From Milkweed yellows phytoplasma str. MW1 (GTDB lineage: Bacteria; Bacillota_I; Bacilli_A; Acholeplasmatales; Acholeplasmataceae), in assembly GCF_000309485.1 (NCBI RefSeq), contig NZ_AKIL01000055.1, forward strand, positions 1-22,485: a DNA stretch of 22,485 bases, in the 5' to 3' direction. A program made the translations under genes and the position numbers. A model generated the notes under the pieces. The model did not search any database and was not told the origin of the DNA. It saw nothing but the letters and a program-made list of their open reading frames with translations. Every line of letters starts with the position of its first letter. The first letter of the stretch is position 1. Positions 1-6,949 of this stretch are shown here, piece by piece.

Positions 1-15
1 TGAATAATAATAAAT

Positions 16-21
16 TATAAT
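16..21 (+). promoter_or_regulatory. Possible -10 element upstream of rpsB
   Basis: A perfect TATAAT lies about 100 bases before the rpsB start. Its -35 partner would fall outside the window, so this is only half a promoter. The following leader (22-123) holds AT-rich inverted repeats (TTTAATTT at 21-28 against AAATTAAA at 41-48; TGAATAA at 1-7 against TTATTCA at 53-59). Such pairs are expected by chance at this base composition. No gene is visible in bases 1-123. Confidence 0.3.
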
Positions 22-123
22 TTAATTTCTTAAATTTATTAAATTAAAAACGTTATTCATGTGAAAAAAATTTTACATCTCATTCTTCAAAATAAGTAAA
101 TTTAAAAAGGAGTACTCAGAATC

Positions 124-963
124 ATGGGTGTTGTTACAATAAAACAATTGTTAGAATCAGGAATACATTTTGGTCACGCAGCTAAAAAATGTCATTACAA
201 AATGAAACCATATTTATTTTCTTCCAACGATGGGGTTCCTATTGTTAGAAATAGAATTCACATTATCGATTTGAAAAAAACATTGGAAGCTGTTGAAAAT
301 TCATACAAAAAGCTTGTGCAAATAGTAGAAGAAGGAGGGAAAGTTTTATTCTTAGGAACTAAAAAACAAACCCAACATATTATTAAACAAGAAGCGGAAA
401 GAGCAAATCAATATTATATTAACCAAAGATGGTTAGGCGGTACTTTTACTAATTTCCAAACTATTTTAACAAGAATTAATTATTTAAAAGAGTTATACAA
501 ACAAGAAGAAGATGGCGTATGGAAATTACTTTCTAAAAAAGAAGTAGCTACCTTAAAAAAACAAAGAGATAAGTTGGAAAAGTTTTTAGGCGGAATCAAA
601 AACATGTCTCAATTGCCGCAAGCTATTTATATCGTTGATGTGCAAAAAGATACTATAGCTATCGCTGAGGCGAGAAAATTAGGTATTAAAATTTTTGGAA
701 TCGTAGATAGTAACTGTGATCCTGATTCAGTAGATTACATCATTCCTGCGAATAACGATGCTATTAAAGGGGTAAAATTAATTACTTCTATCATCGCTGA
801 TGCAGTTATTGAAGGTAGCGGTTCTAACCAAGAAGCACCTGTTGAAGAAACAACTGATGAATCTGGCGAAAAACCATCTGAATCAACGCCAGAAACTGTT
901 GATGCAGAAAAAACTCAAAATAAAGATCAAAATGTAGAAAAAGAAAACGTTTCTACTAATTAA
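124..963 (+). CDS. rpsB: 30S ribosomal protein S2
   Basis: This is the small-subunit protein S2, which joins late in 30S assembly and helps hold S1-type or mRNA contacts at the platform. The N-terminus (KQLLESGIHFGH) and the segments WLGGTFTNF, the paired DSNCDPD, and VDYIIPANNDAI are family hallmarks. At 279 residues it is longer than the usual 230-260. The extra length is a Glu/Ser/Thr-rich acidic tail from about residue 232 to the end, with no motif I recognise. The ATG is supported by AAAAAGGAG at 104-112. tsf follows on the same strand, the classic rpsB-tsf order, but a strong hairpin terminator separates them. Identity is certain; the role of the tail is unknown. Confidence 0.98.
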   Translation: MGVVTIKQLLESGIHFGHAAKKCHYKMKPYLFSSNDGVPIVRNRIHIIDLKKTLEAVENSYKKLVQIVEEGGKVLFLGTKKQTQHIIKQEAERANQYYINQRWLGGTFTNFQTILTRINYLKELYKQEEDGVWKLLSKKEVATLKKQRDKLEKFLGGIKNMSQLPQAIYIVDVQKDTIAIAEARKLGIKIFGIVDSNCDPDSVDYIIPANNDAIKGVKLITSIIADAVIEGSGSNQEAPVEETTDESGEKPSESTPETVDAEKTQNKDQNVEKENVSTN

Positions 964-971
964 TTACAACT

Positions 972-998
972 TTGAACAGACAAAATATTTTTTATAAT
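972..998 (+). promoter_or_regulatory. Weak candidate promoter between rpsB and tsf
   Basis: TTGAAC (972-977) and TATAAT (993-998) are separated by 15 bases, slightly short of the ideal 17. If used, transcription would begin inside the left arm of the downstream hairpin, so the terminator would not form on that transcript and tsf could be expressed independently of rpsB. Confidence 0.25.
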
Positions 999-1001
999 CA
1001 A

Positions 1002-1043
1002 TTAGTAAAAAAGATGTTTCTAAATAAACATCTTTTTTACTAA
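1002..1043 (+). terminator. Rho-independent terminator after rpsB
   Basis: A perfect 18-base inverted repeat (1002-1019 against 1026-1043) with a 6-base loop. The inner GATGTTT/AAACATC core is followed directly by six T residues, so the core hairpin plus T-run has the form of an intrinsic terminator. The outer A-tract makes it symmetric. It lies 38 bases after the rpsB stop and 69 before the tsf start, so it probably reduces read-through from rpsB into tsf. Confidence 0.75.
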
Positions 1044-1112
1044 ACAAACAATTTTACTTATATTTCTTAATACAAAAGAAAGAAAGACTTAATAAAAATT
1101 TGGAGAACGAAA

Positions 1113-1955
1113 ATGAAAATCACAATAGAAATGATTAAAGAATTAAGAAAAAAAACTCAATCAGGAATGATGAATTGTAAACAAGCTTTAGAACATGCTC
1201 AAGGCGATATGGAAAAAGCTGTAAATTATTTAAAAGAAAAAGGCATGATTAAAGCTAAAGAAAAAAAAGATAGAGTTTCAGCCGAAGGTTTAACTAATGT
1301 CGCTTTTAAAGGTAATAAAGCTGTTTTATTTGAACTTAACTCAGAAACTGATTTTGTGGCTAAAAACGAACACTTTATCGCATTACTAGAACAACTGAAA
1401 AATAGTTTATTAGATGCTGATGCATCCGTTAAAACTGTGGAAGACTTTTTAAATTATCATTGGAACGGACAAAGCGTTAAAAACATTATTTTAGATAAAG
1501 CAGCTATTATTAAAGAACAAATCGTTTTAAAAAGAATTCAAACTGTTTATAAAAAAGATAACGAAAGTTTTGGGCTTTACAAACATCAAGGAGGAAGAAT
1601 TTCCGCTTTAGTGCATCTTGATAAACAAAACGAAGAAGCACAAACACATATTCCTATCCATGTAGTTGGTTTTAACCCGAAATTTTTAAGTAAAGAAGTG
1701 GTTGACCCTAATTTTATTAAAACAGAAAAACAACTTTTATTAGAAAAAACTATTAACGAAAAAGCAAAGCAAAATTTACCGAGTGGTTTATTAGATAAAA
1801 TTGCTAACAATCGTTTAAATAAAATTTTAGAAGAAATTTGTTTATTAGAACAACCTTTTTACAACGATACTGATCAAAAAGTAAAAGAATTTTTACAAGC
1901 TAATCAAACTAACGTTATCGCTTATTACCGCTTTGAAGTGGGCGAAACAGCATAA
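1113..1955 (+). CDS. tsf: Translation elongation factor Ts
   Basis: EF-Ts exchanges GDP for GTP on EF-Tu in the cytosol. The N-terminal UBA-like segment (KKTQSGMMNCKQALEHAQGD, residues 14-33) and the TDFVAKN motif (79-85), which inserts into EF-Tu, are both present. The length of 280 residues is close to the family norm of about 280-295. The ATG is preceded by TGGAGA at 1101-1106. The gene follows rpsB after a terminator hairpin and precedes pyrH by 76 bases. In that gap an isolated TATAAT (1996-2001) could serve pyrH. There is no sign of decay, and the assignment is secure. Confidence 0.97.
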   Translation: MKITIEMIKELRKKTQSGMMNCKQALEHAQGDMEKAVNYLKEKGMIKAKEKKDRVSAEGLTNVAFKGNKAVLFELNSETDFVAKNEHFIALLEQLKNSLLDADASVKTVEDFLNYHWNGQSVKNIILDKAAIIKEQIVLKRIQTVYKKDNESFGLYKHQGGRISALVHLDKQNEEAQTHIPIHVVGFNPKFLSKEVVDPNFIKTEKQLLLEKTINEKAKQNLPSGLLDKIANNRLNKILEEICLLEQPFYNDTDQKVKEFLQANQTNVIAYYRFEVGETA

Positions 1956-2031
1956 CAAAACGAGCAATAAAACTAATATTTATTCATTTTCTAACTATAA
2001 TAAAAAATAAAAATTAGCAAAGGGGAATAAA

Positions 2032-2748
2032 ATGTTTAAAAGAATTCTTTTAAAATTAAGCGGGGAAGCCTTAAAAGGAGACGATTTTAACATCAACCCA
2101 CAAAAAGTTAAAAAAATTGCTGAAGAAATTAAAGAAATTAAAGATTTAGGTTTACAAATAGTTATTATTGTTGGTGCAGGAAATATCTGGCGAGGTCATA
2201 TTGGTCAAGAATTAGGTATGGAACGTAGTCAATCAGACTATATGGGAATGTTAGGCACTATTATCAATTCTTTAGCTTTACAAGATGCTTTAGTCAATTT
2301 AGACATTCAAACTAGGGTTATGACGGCTTTTCATGTGGTTGCCGTGGCTGAACCTTACATCAAAGGTAAAGCGTTACGCCATTTAGATAAAGATCGTGTA
2401 GTTATTTTAGGAGCTGGGGTTGGTTCTCCTTACTTTTCCACCGATACTGCTGCTGCTTTAAGAGCAGCTGAATTAAATATAGACGTTATTTTAATGGCTA
2501 AAAACGGTATTGAAGGTGTTTATAATAAAGATCCTAAAAAACATAATGACGCTGTTTTAATTAAAAAAATAGAACATAAAAACGTTATCGCTCAAAGGTT
2601 AGATGTGATGGATATAACAGCCATTTCTTTATGTTGGGAAAATGGTATTGATATTTTTGTTTTTGATATGAACATCAAAGGTAATATCAAAAAAATCATT
2701 TTAAAAGAAAAAATAGGGACTATCATCACTTCTAAGGAGGGAAAATAA
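2032..2748 (+). CDS. pyrH: UMP kinase (uridylate kinase)
   Basis: Cytosolic amino acid kinase-fold enzyme that phosphorylates UMP to UDP with ATP, the committed step toward UTP and CTP. Visible motifs are LKLSGEAL near the N-terminus, the nucleotide-binding GAGNIWRG (usually GGGNIxRG, so the second Gly is Ala here), the UMP-site region YMGMLGT, STDTAAALRAAE, and KNGIEGVYNKDP. The 238 residues match the family length. The ribosome binding site AAAGGGGA lies just upstream of the ATG. The last codons contain the AAGGAGG (2734-2740) that serves frr, so the two genes are translationally linked. The order rpsB-tsf-pyrH-frr-cdsA is conserved across many bacteria and supports the call. Confidence 0.97.
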   Translation: MFKRILLKLSGEALKGDDFNINPQKVKKIAEEIKEIKDLGLQIVIIVGAGNIWRGHIGQELGMERSQSDYMGMLGTIINSLALQDALVNLDIQTRVMTAFHVVAVAEPYIKGKALRHLDKDRVVILGAGVGSPYFSTDTAAALRAAELNIDVILMAKNGIEGVYNKDPKKHNDAVLIKKIEHKNVIAQRLDVMDITAISLCWENGIDIFVFDMNIKGNIKKIILKEKIGTIITSKEGK

Positions 2749-2749
2749 A

Positions 2750-3304
2750 ATGCATGAAATGACACAAGAAATTTTAACAGATTTAAAACAAAAAATGAAT
2801 ATTTCTAAAGACTCAATGTTGACGCAATTTTCCAACATTAGAACTGGGGCGGCTAACCCGAAAATATTAGATAAAATCACTATTAATTATTACGGCGCAG
2901 AAACAGTTTTAAAGCATATTAGTATGATTTCTATCGTAGAAGGAAACCAAATTCATATTAAACCTTTTGACACTACTTTAGTGCCTAATATTAAAAAAGC
3001 TTTATTAGCTTCTGATTTAGGAATTACTCCTCAAACAGATGGTGTTTCGATTAAATTAGTTTTTCCTCAACCTACAGAAGAAAAAAGAAAACTTTTAACC
3101 AAAGAAGTAGAAAAAATTTCTGAACAAACTAAAGTTATAGTAAGAAATTTACGTCGTTCCGGCAATGATAAAGTTAAAAAATTAAAATTAGCAAAAGATG
3201 AAGAAAACGCTTTATTAAAACAAATTCAAGATTTAAATAATCATTTTATTAAACTTTTAGAAACAGAAACTGTTAAAAAAAATAAAGAATTATTAAAAAT
3301 TTAA
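2750..3304 (+). CDS. frr: Ribosome recycling factor
   Basis: RRF works with EF-G to split post-termination ribosomes. The sequence shows the family pattern: an N-terminal helix, FSNIRTGAANPKILDKI with the YYGAETVL strand after it, the IKPFDTTLVPNIKKALLASDLG region, and the C-terminal helix VIVRNLRRSGNDKVKKL. At 184 residues it has the standard length of about 185. A strong AAGGAGG at 2734-2740, inside the end of pyrH, sets the start at 2750. A second ATG three codons in (2759) is possible but further away. Only one base separates it from pyrH. Confidence 0.97.
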   Translation: MHEMTQEILTDLKQKMNISKDSMLTQFSNIRTGAANPKILDKITINYYGAETVLKHISMISIVEGNQIHIKPFDTTLVPNIKKALLASDLGITPQTDGVSIKLVFPQPTEEKRKLLTKEVEKISEQTKVIVRNLRRSGNDKVKKLKLAKDEENALLKQIQDLNNHFIKLLETETVKKNKELLKI

Positions 3305-3321
3305 AAAGAGACGATAAAAAT

Positions 3322-4281
3322 ATGTCATCTAAAAAAAATTATATCGGATTAGGAATGTTTTTGGTCGCTTTATCTTTTTTTGGTTTTTTTCGTTGCATCG
3401 ATTATAACAAAGAAATAAATTCTTTTGATTATATGAGTTTAGGAACAGTGCTTCTTTTTGTGTTCCATTCTTCTATAGAAATGTTAAAAGTGAATCGTCA
3501 AAATCAAAAATATTCCCAAAGGCACATGATCATCATGAGTTTATTTAGTGTTTTTCTTTTTTTGTCTTTATTAGGGGTTATTTTGGGTTCTTTTAAGGAC
3601 AAACATATTATTGTTGATTCTCCTCCAGAACAAACGCATTTAATCAGTTGTTTATCAAACTTTTCTAAATACGCTTTATTTATTTTATTCGGTTTAGCTT
3701 TCGCTTTATTTCTATATTTTCTTTTTAACTCTTCTTTTCGTACTCAACATTTAACTCATGTATTGTTAATTTTTGCTTATATTAGTGTTTTTAGTGCTTC
3801 TTTTTTAAGTTTAATATTAATAAGTTACAAATGGTTTTTGCACTTGTTTTTAATCACTATTGCTAGTGATAGCTTCGCTTATTTTATTGGTAATTTATAT
3901 GGCAAAAGGTTTTTATTTCCGAGCGTAAGTCCCAAAAAAACTTGGGAAGGTTTTTTAGGCGCCATAGTGGCGACTACTTTGTTAGCTCTTTTATTTTATA
4001 GTAGTTCTTTAAACAATTATCGAGCAGTTATTTTTTTAGTGGTTTTCGCTATTATTAATTCTATTATTGCTCAAATGGGGGATTTAATCGCTTCTAAATT
4101 TAAAAGAGACTATAAAATTAAAGATTTCAGTAATCTTGTTCCCGGTCACGGAGGTCTATTAGATCGTTTTGATTCTATTTTATTTTTATCTTTTTTTATT
4201 GTTTTAATTTTATTAAGCCCTTGGTCAGATTATGTTATCCAAAATATGCATGACATTTTTAAACTTAAAAAAGTAAAATAA
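3322..4281 (+). CDS. cdsA: Phosphatidate cytidylyltransferase (CDP-diglyceride synthase)
   Basis: Integral membrane enzyme that makes CDP-diacylglycerol from phosphatidate and CTP, the precursor of acidic phospholipids. The C-terminal third contains the CDP-diglyceride synthetase signature: KRDYKIKD followed by PGHGGLLDRFD, which carries the metal and substrate ligands. Upstream are SDSFAYFIG and SPKKTWEGFLGA, also typical. Several hydrophobic spans precede these. At 319 residues it is somewhat longer than the usual 260-285, mainly through a less conserved N-terminal membrane region. AAAAAGAGA upstream is a modest ribosome binding site. It lies 17 bases after frr in the same operon, its usual place in Firmicutes. 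Confidence 0.95.
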   Translation: MSSKKNYIGLGMFLVALSFFGFFRCIDYNKEINSFDYMSLGTVLLFVFHSSIEMLKVNRQNQKYSQRHMIIMSLFSVFLFLSLLGVILGSFKDKHIIVDSPPEQTHLISCLSNFSKYALFILFGLAFALFLYFLFNSSFRTQHLTHVLLIFAYISVFSASFLSLILISYKWFLHLFLITIASDSFAYFIGNLYGKRFLFPSVSPKKTWEGFLGAIVATTLLALLFYSSSLNNYRAVIFLVVFAIINSIIAQMGDLIASKFKRDYKIKDFSNLVPGHGGLLDRFDSILFLSFFIVLILLSPWSDYVIQNMHDIFKLKKVK

Positions 4282-4290
4282 ATATTTATC

Positions 4291-4310
4291 GCAAAAGACT
4301 TCTTTTTTTT
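4291..4310 (+). terminator. Weak hairpin after cdsA
   Basis: AAAAG (4293-4297) pairs with CTTTT (4302-4306) across a four-base loop and is followed by four more T residues. The stem is short and almost all A-T, so termination may be inefficient. Its place just after the operon's last gene and before a new promoter makes it plausible. Confidence 0.35.
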
Positions 4311-4347
4311 GTAAAAGGAAAATAAAATGTTAATTTAGTCGGTATTT

Positions 4348-4356
4348 TGTTATAAT
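4348..4356 (+). promoter_or_regulatory. Extended -10 promoter for rpmB
   Basis: TG-T-TATAAT is a consensus extended -10 element (TATAAT at 4351-4356). Extended -10 promoters need little -35 sequence, and the -35 position (about 4328-4333) is indeed poor. It would give rpmB its own transcript with a leader of about 100 bases. Confidence 0.5.
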
Positions 4357-4369
4357 AAAAGTAATTGAG

Positions 4370-4425
4370 AAACATTTTTTACGATAGAAATATGATTGAT
4401 TTTTTATTATCGATCAGAAATGTTT
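4370..4425 (+). promoter_or_regulatory. Structured 5' leader of rpmB
   Basis: AAACATTT (4370-4377) is exactly complementary to AAATGTTT (4418-4425). Inside it CGATA (4382-4386) pairs with TATCG (4408-4412). An alternative pairing, TGATTGAT with ATCGATCA, uses the same right-hand bases, so two exclusive folds are possible. It lies between the rpmB promoter and its ribosome binding site. A role in feedback by L28 or in mRNA stability is inference; I know no named leader that matches. Confidence 0.35.
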
Positions 4426-4464
4426 TATATAATGTTTTTTTAAGAAAGAAAGGTATCCTACATA

Positions 4465-4653
4465 ATGAGCAAATGTTATTACACAGGGAAAACGACTGTT
4501 TTCGGAAATAAACGTAGTCACGCAATGAACGCTTCTAGAAGAACATGGAAAGCTAATTTGCAAAAAATTCGTATTATTGATGAAAAAGGCAAAGTTAAAA
4601 AAATTTATATTTCTGCCCGCGCATTAAAAAAATTAAAAGTTGAAAGAGCTTAA
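4465..4653 (+). CDS. rpmB: 50S ribosomal protein L28
   Basis: Small basic large-subunit protein. The family core is clear: [20 protein letters not shown], then [10 protein letters not shown] and [10 protein letters not shown] near the C-terminus. The 62 residues match the usual 60-78. No zinc-binding Cys pairs are seen, so it is the zinc-free form. The ATG is preceded by GAAAGG at 4448-4453. The gene stands alone between its own extended -10 promoter and a strong terminator. Confidence 0.96.
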   Translation: MSKCYYTGKTTVFGNKRSHAMNASRRTWKANLQKIRIIDEKGKVKKIYISARALKKLKVERA

Positions 4654-4686
4654 TTTATTTGAGTTCTTTAAAAATTATTAATTATT

Positions 4687-4722
4687 AAAAAAAGATTATT
4701 AACGAATGATAGTCTTTTTTTT
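4687..4722 (+). terminator. Rho-independent terminator after rpmB
   Basis: An A-tract followed by GATTATT pairs, with a few G-T wobbles, with AATGATAGTC followed by eight T residues. The loop is about four or five bases. It starts about 33 bases after the rpmB stop and has the form of an intrinsic terminator. Confidence 0.7.
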
Positions 4723-4737
4723 ATTTATCGTTTTATC

Positions 4738-4766
4738 TTGTTCTTAGTCCTTATGAATAATATAAT
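4738..4766 (+). promoter_or_regulatory. Promoter in front of a decayed gene
   Basis: TTGTTC (4738-4743) and TATAAT (4761-4766) are separated by exactly 17 bases, one of the best-formed promoter patterns in the window. It faces the gene remnant at 4809-5273, which has kept a ribosome binding site-like AAGAGG at about 4798-4803. The promoter may still produce a non-coding transcript across the region. Confidence 0.45.
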
Positions 4767-4808
4767 AAAGTTATATCTATTATTGAAGTTAATACAAAAG
4801 AGGTAAAA

Positions 4809-5273
4809 ATCAGCAACGATAAAACAAATAAAAACGAAACTTTAATGTAACAAGTATTTAAATCGGCTATTAACAATATAGTAATTACGACTTTAATTTT
4901 AGCTTTAGTGTTTTTTTGTATAATAAAACTTTCAATTTAGCGAAAACATTAACGAATAAAACACCTAATTCTCAAGAAAATAAAAAATTTTTAAATTTAT
5001 TGTACCAACCCAATCACTTATAAATAATAAAGATTTATTCAGTTTGAAATGTTTAATAATTTATAACATTAAATTTGTTAAAGATTAAAAAACTCACAAA
5101 GATAATTTTAAAAAGCAAGTATATTGTTAAAAAAACCTTCTAATGAGGATTGATATAAATTTTATGACAAAAAACAATTGATGGATTGATGGGATAAAAA
5201 TTTTTTAACCTTATTTACTGTATGACCAATAATTTGTTTGATTTTTTTTATACCCTTAAATAAATTTTTCTGA
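4809..5273 (+). pseudogene. Remnant of a two-span membrane protein, possibly FtsH-like N-terminus
   Basis: No intact reading frame exists here, but three stretches read as protein. From 4809 the frame gives a short polar segment, a TAA, then QVFKSAINNIVITT followed by a hydrophobic span (LILALVFF). The frame then shifts (+2 frame from 4922) to NKTFNLAKTLTNKTPNSQE and onward to a stop near 5020. From 5190 the first frame resumes with WDKNFLTLFTV, a TGA, then PIICLIFFIPLNKFF, a second hydrophobic span. The start codon appears to have become ATC. A short tail, span, roughly 100-residue outside loop, and second span is the layout of the FtsH N-terminus, and phytoplasmas carry many FtsH copies. 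No AAA ATPase domain follows. The FtsH link is a guess; decay is fairly clear. Bases 5274-5328 show nothing recognisable. Confidence 0.4.
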
Positions 5274-5328
5274 ACAAATTAATAAAACACCAATCAACAA
5301 CCACTAAAAAAAACATATTAAATGTAGC

Positions 5329-5369
5329 AAAAAAAAGAACCTCCAAAAAAAAGGTTATTATTTTTTTTT
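5329..5369. terminator. Bidirectional terminator between converging transcripts
   Basis: AACCT (5338-5342) pairs with AGGTT (5352-5356), flanked on the left by an A-tract and on the right by nine T residues. Read on either strand it is a hairpin followed by a T-run. It lies where the + strand operon side meets the - strand genes, 38 bases past the stop of the YqaJ-like gene. Confidence 0.65.
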
Positions 5370-5406
5370 GATCCTCTTTTATAAAGAACAAATCAATCAA
5401 AAACGA

Positions 5407-6021
5407 TCATTTTTCTTTTAACTTATCTAAAATTTCTTTAGCTTCGTTTAAAAGATTGTAAAAAACATGCGCTTTTTGATACATTTCTTCAATAAATTTA
5501 GGGTCTCTGTGGATTTCCTTAACCTTGCTACTCTGAAACGTTTGATACACTAAGAAAAAAGCTTTTTCTGTATCAGAACAAAAGAGTTGGGCTTGCACTT
5601 GAGCATAATAATACATAGGTATTTCGTTATTTAACACAAAATTGCTCCAAGAAGGACTATTATAAGAAATAGGACATTTAATTTCTAAAATGCTGTTAGA
5701 TTCTTGATGCCAACCATCTAAAGAAGCAGACATAAAATTTTTAGTAAACACGGCAGGGACGAATTCCATATTGTTAACTTCGTTAAAAAAAATTCTCGCT
5801 TCCGGTTCTAAACGTCTGCCATGACGCATAGCATTATTGTCTTCGATCTTTTCTTTAAAAAGTTTTCTTTTAAAAAGTGCTTGTTTAGTTTCAAACGGAT
5901 TTAACCCCATAATAGCAGCAACTTCTGAAGCATTAATATAGTTGTTTCTATGCTTATGCCATGCTTCAGAATTTTGTTCTAAATTAATCATTTGATTTGA
6001 TTCTGATTTAGTAAATTTCAT
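5407..6021 (-). CDS. YqaJ-like PD-(D/E)XK nuclease
   Basis: Member of the YqaJ/lambda exonuclease group, phage-type DNA exonucleases that work with single-strand annealing proteins. Counted from the chosen start (204 residues): an N-terminal WHKHRNNYINASEVAAIMG (21-39) typical of YqaJ proteins, RRLEPEA with the helix Glu (72-74), SLDG with the metal-binding Asp (102), the LEIK strand (Glu113, Lys115), and YAQVQAQL with the helix Gln (141-143). All catalytic positions are kept. The reading frame extends upstream to a TTG at 6054, but AAGAAAGG sits seven bases before the ATG at 6021, which is the better start. It follows tatD by 50 bases. No recT/redB-like partner is in the window, so its role is unknown; phage origin is inferred. 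Confidence 0.85.
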   Translation of the reverse strand: MKFTKSESNQMINLEQNSEAWHKHRNNYINASEVAAIMGLNPFETKQALFKRKLFKEKIEDNNAMRHGRRLEPEARIFFNEVNNMEFVPAVFTKNFMSASLDGWHQESNSILEIKCPISYNSPSWSNFVLNNEIPMYYYAQVQAQLFCSDTEKAFFLVYQTFQSSKVKEIHRDPKFIEEMYQKAHVFYNLLNEAKEILDKLKEK

Positions 6022-6071
6022 AACAAACAAACCTTTCTTGCTAACAATTATCAAGTTGTTAAGAGAATAAA

Positions 6072-6833
6072 TTAAAAATTAGGTAAAAACAGTTTTTTAA
6101 CGTTTTGAGTAGTTTGTTCAGCTACTTCTTCTAAAGTAATGTTTCTTAAACTAGCTATTTTTTCGGCTACTAATTTCACCAAAGCGGGTTCGTTTCTATG
6201 AGATTTTTTTTCGGGAGAAGGCGTTAAAAAAGGTGAATCAGTTTCTAATAAGATTTTATCTAAAGGGAGTTGTTTCGCTAAAGTATGAACTTCCAAAGCT
6301 TTTTCATATGTCACAATCCCGCCAATGCCTACATAAAAACCTAAATCGATGACTCTTTGAGCTGCTTCCAAATCGGTTACTAAAGAATGGAAAACGCCTC
6401 TAATTTGGTTTTTATAAGGTAACAAGATTTCATATATTTCCTCAAAAGAAGAACGAGCGTGCAAAATAATGGGTAAATCATATTTAATCGCTAATTCAAC
6501 TTGAACTTGTAAAGTTTTTTGTTGTAATGGCAAAGTTTTTTGTTCATGATATAAATCAATACCAATTTCACCCACTGCCACCACTTGAGGAAGTTTTAAA
6601 TATTTTTCAATACTGAAAGGATCTTCATTAGTCACATAAGACGGATGAATCCCCACAGCGACTTTAATTTCAGGGTGTTGAAGGGCTAATTCGATGGCTT
6701 TTTCGTTCGTTTTCTGATCTAAACCAGGAACAATAAAATATTGAACATCGTTTTTTACAGCTCTATTTATAACATCTTTTAAATCTTTAGAATAATCATC
6801 TAAATTAAGATGAGCGTGAGTATCAATTAACAT
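6072..6833 (-). CDS. tatD: TatD family metal-dependent DNase
   Basis: TIM-barrel metal hydrolase of the TatD/YcfH family, reported to act as a 3'-5' exonuclease in DNA repair or degradation. Metal ligands are visible: the N-terminal DTHAHL (His6, His8), Glu89 in GEIGID, His125 in ILHARSS, His149 in FHS, and Asp199 in ETDSPFLTP. The 253 residues are standard. The ATG has only a weak AAGAGAA ribosome binding site upstream, and a possible -10 (TATTAT, 6855-6860 on this strand) lies close before it. It follows the PDH operon terminator and precedes the YqaJ-like nuclease, so two DNA-degrading enzymes share a transcript. TatD is usual in Mollicutes. Confidence 0.95.
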   Translation of the reverse strand: MLIDTHAHLNLDDYSKDLKDVINRAVKNDVQYFIVPGLDQKTNEKAIELALQHPEIKVAVGIHPSYVTNEDPFSIEKYLKLPQVVAVGEIGIDLYHEQKTLPLQQKTLQVQVELAIKYDLPIILHARSSFEEIYEILLPYKNQIRGVFHSLVTDLEAAQRVIDLGFYVGIGGIVTYEKALEVHTLAKQLPLDKILLETDSPFLTPSPEKKSHRNEPALVKLVAEKIASLRNITLEEVAEQTTQNVKKLFLPNF

Positions 6834-6900
6834 TTTGTATTTCTCTTTTGAATCATAATATTTGGTTATTCAATAATAAATTTTATCATTAAAATTAGAA

Positions 6901-6930
6901 AAAAATAACTCATAAAAATGGGTTATTTTT
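6901..6930 (-). terminator. Terminator of the PDH operon
   Basis: A 13-base stem (6901-6913 against 6918-6930, one G-T wobble) with an AAAA loop. On the - strand the stem ends in six or more T residues. It begins 20 bases after the lpd stop codon and separates the PDH operon from tatD. Confidence 0.75.
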
Positions 6931-6949
6931 CTCATTAAAATTATTATTT

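Noticed and set aside
1586-1810. Antisense reading frame of 74 codons within tsf
   Set aside because: It lies wholly inside tsf on the opposite strand, has no family features, and comes from the codon bias of the real gene.
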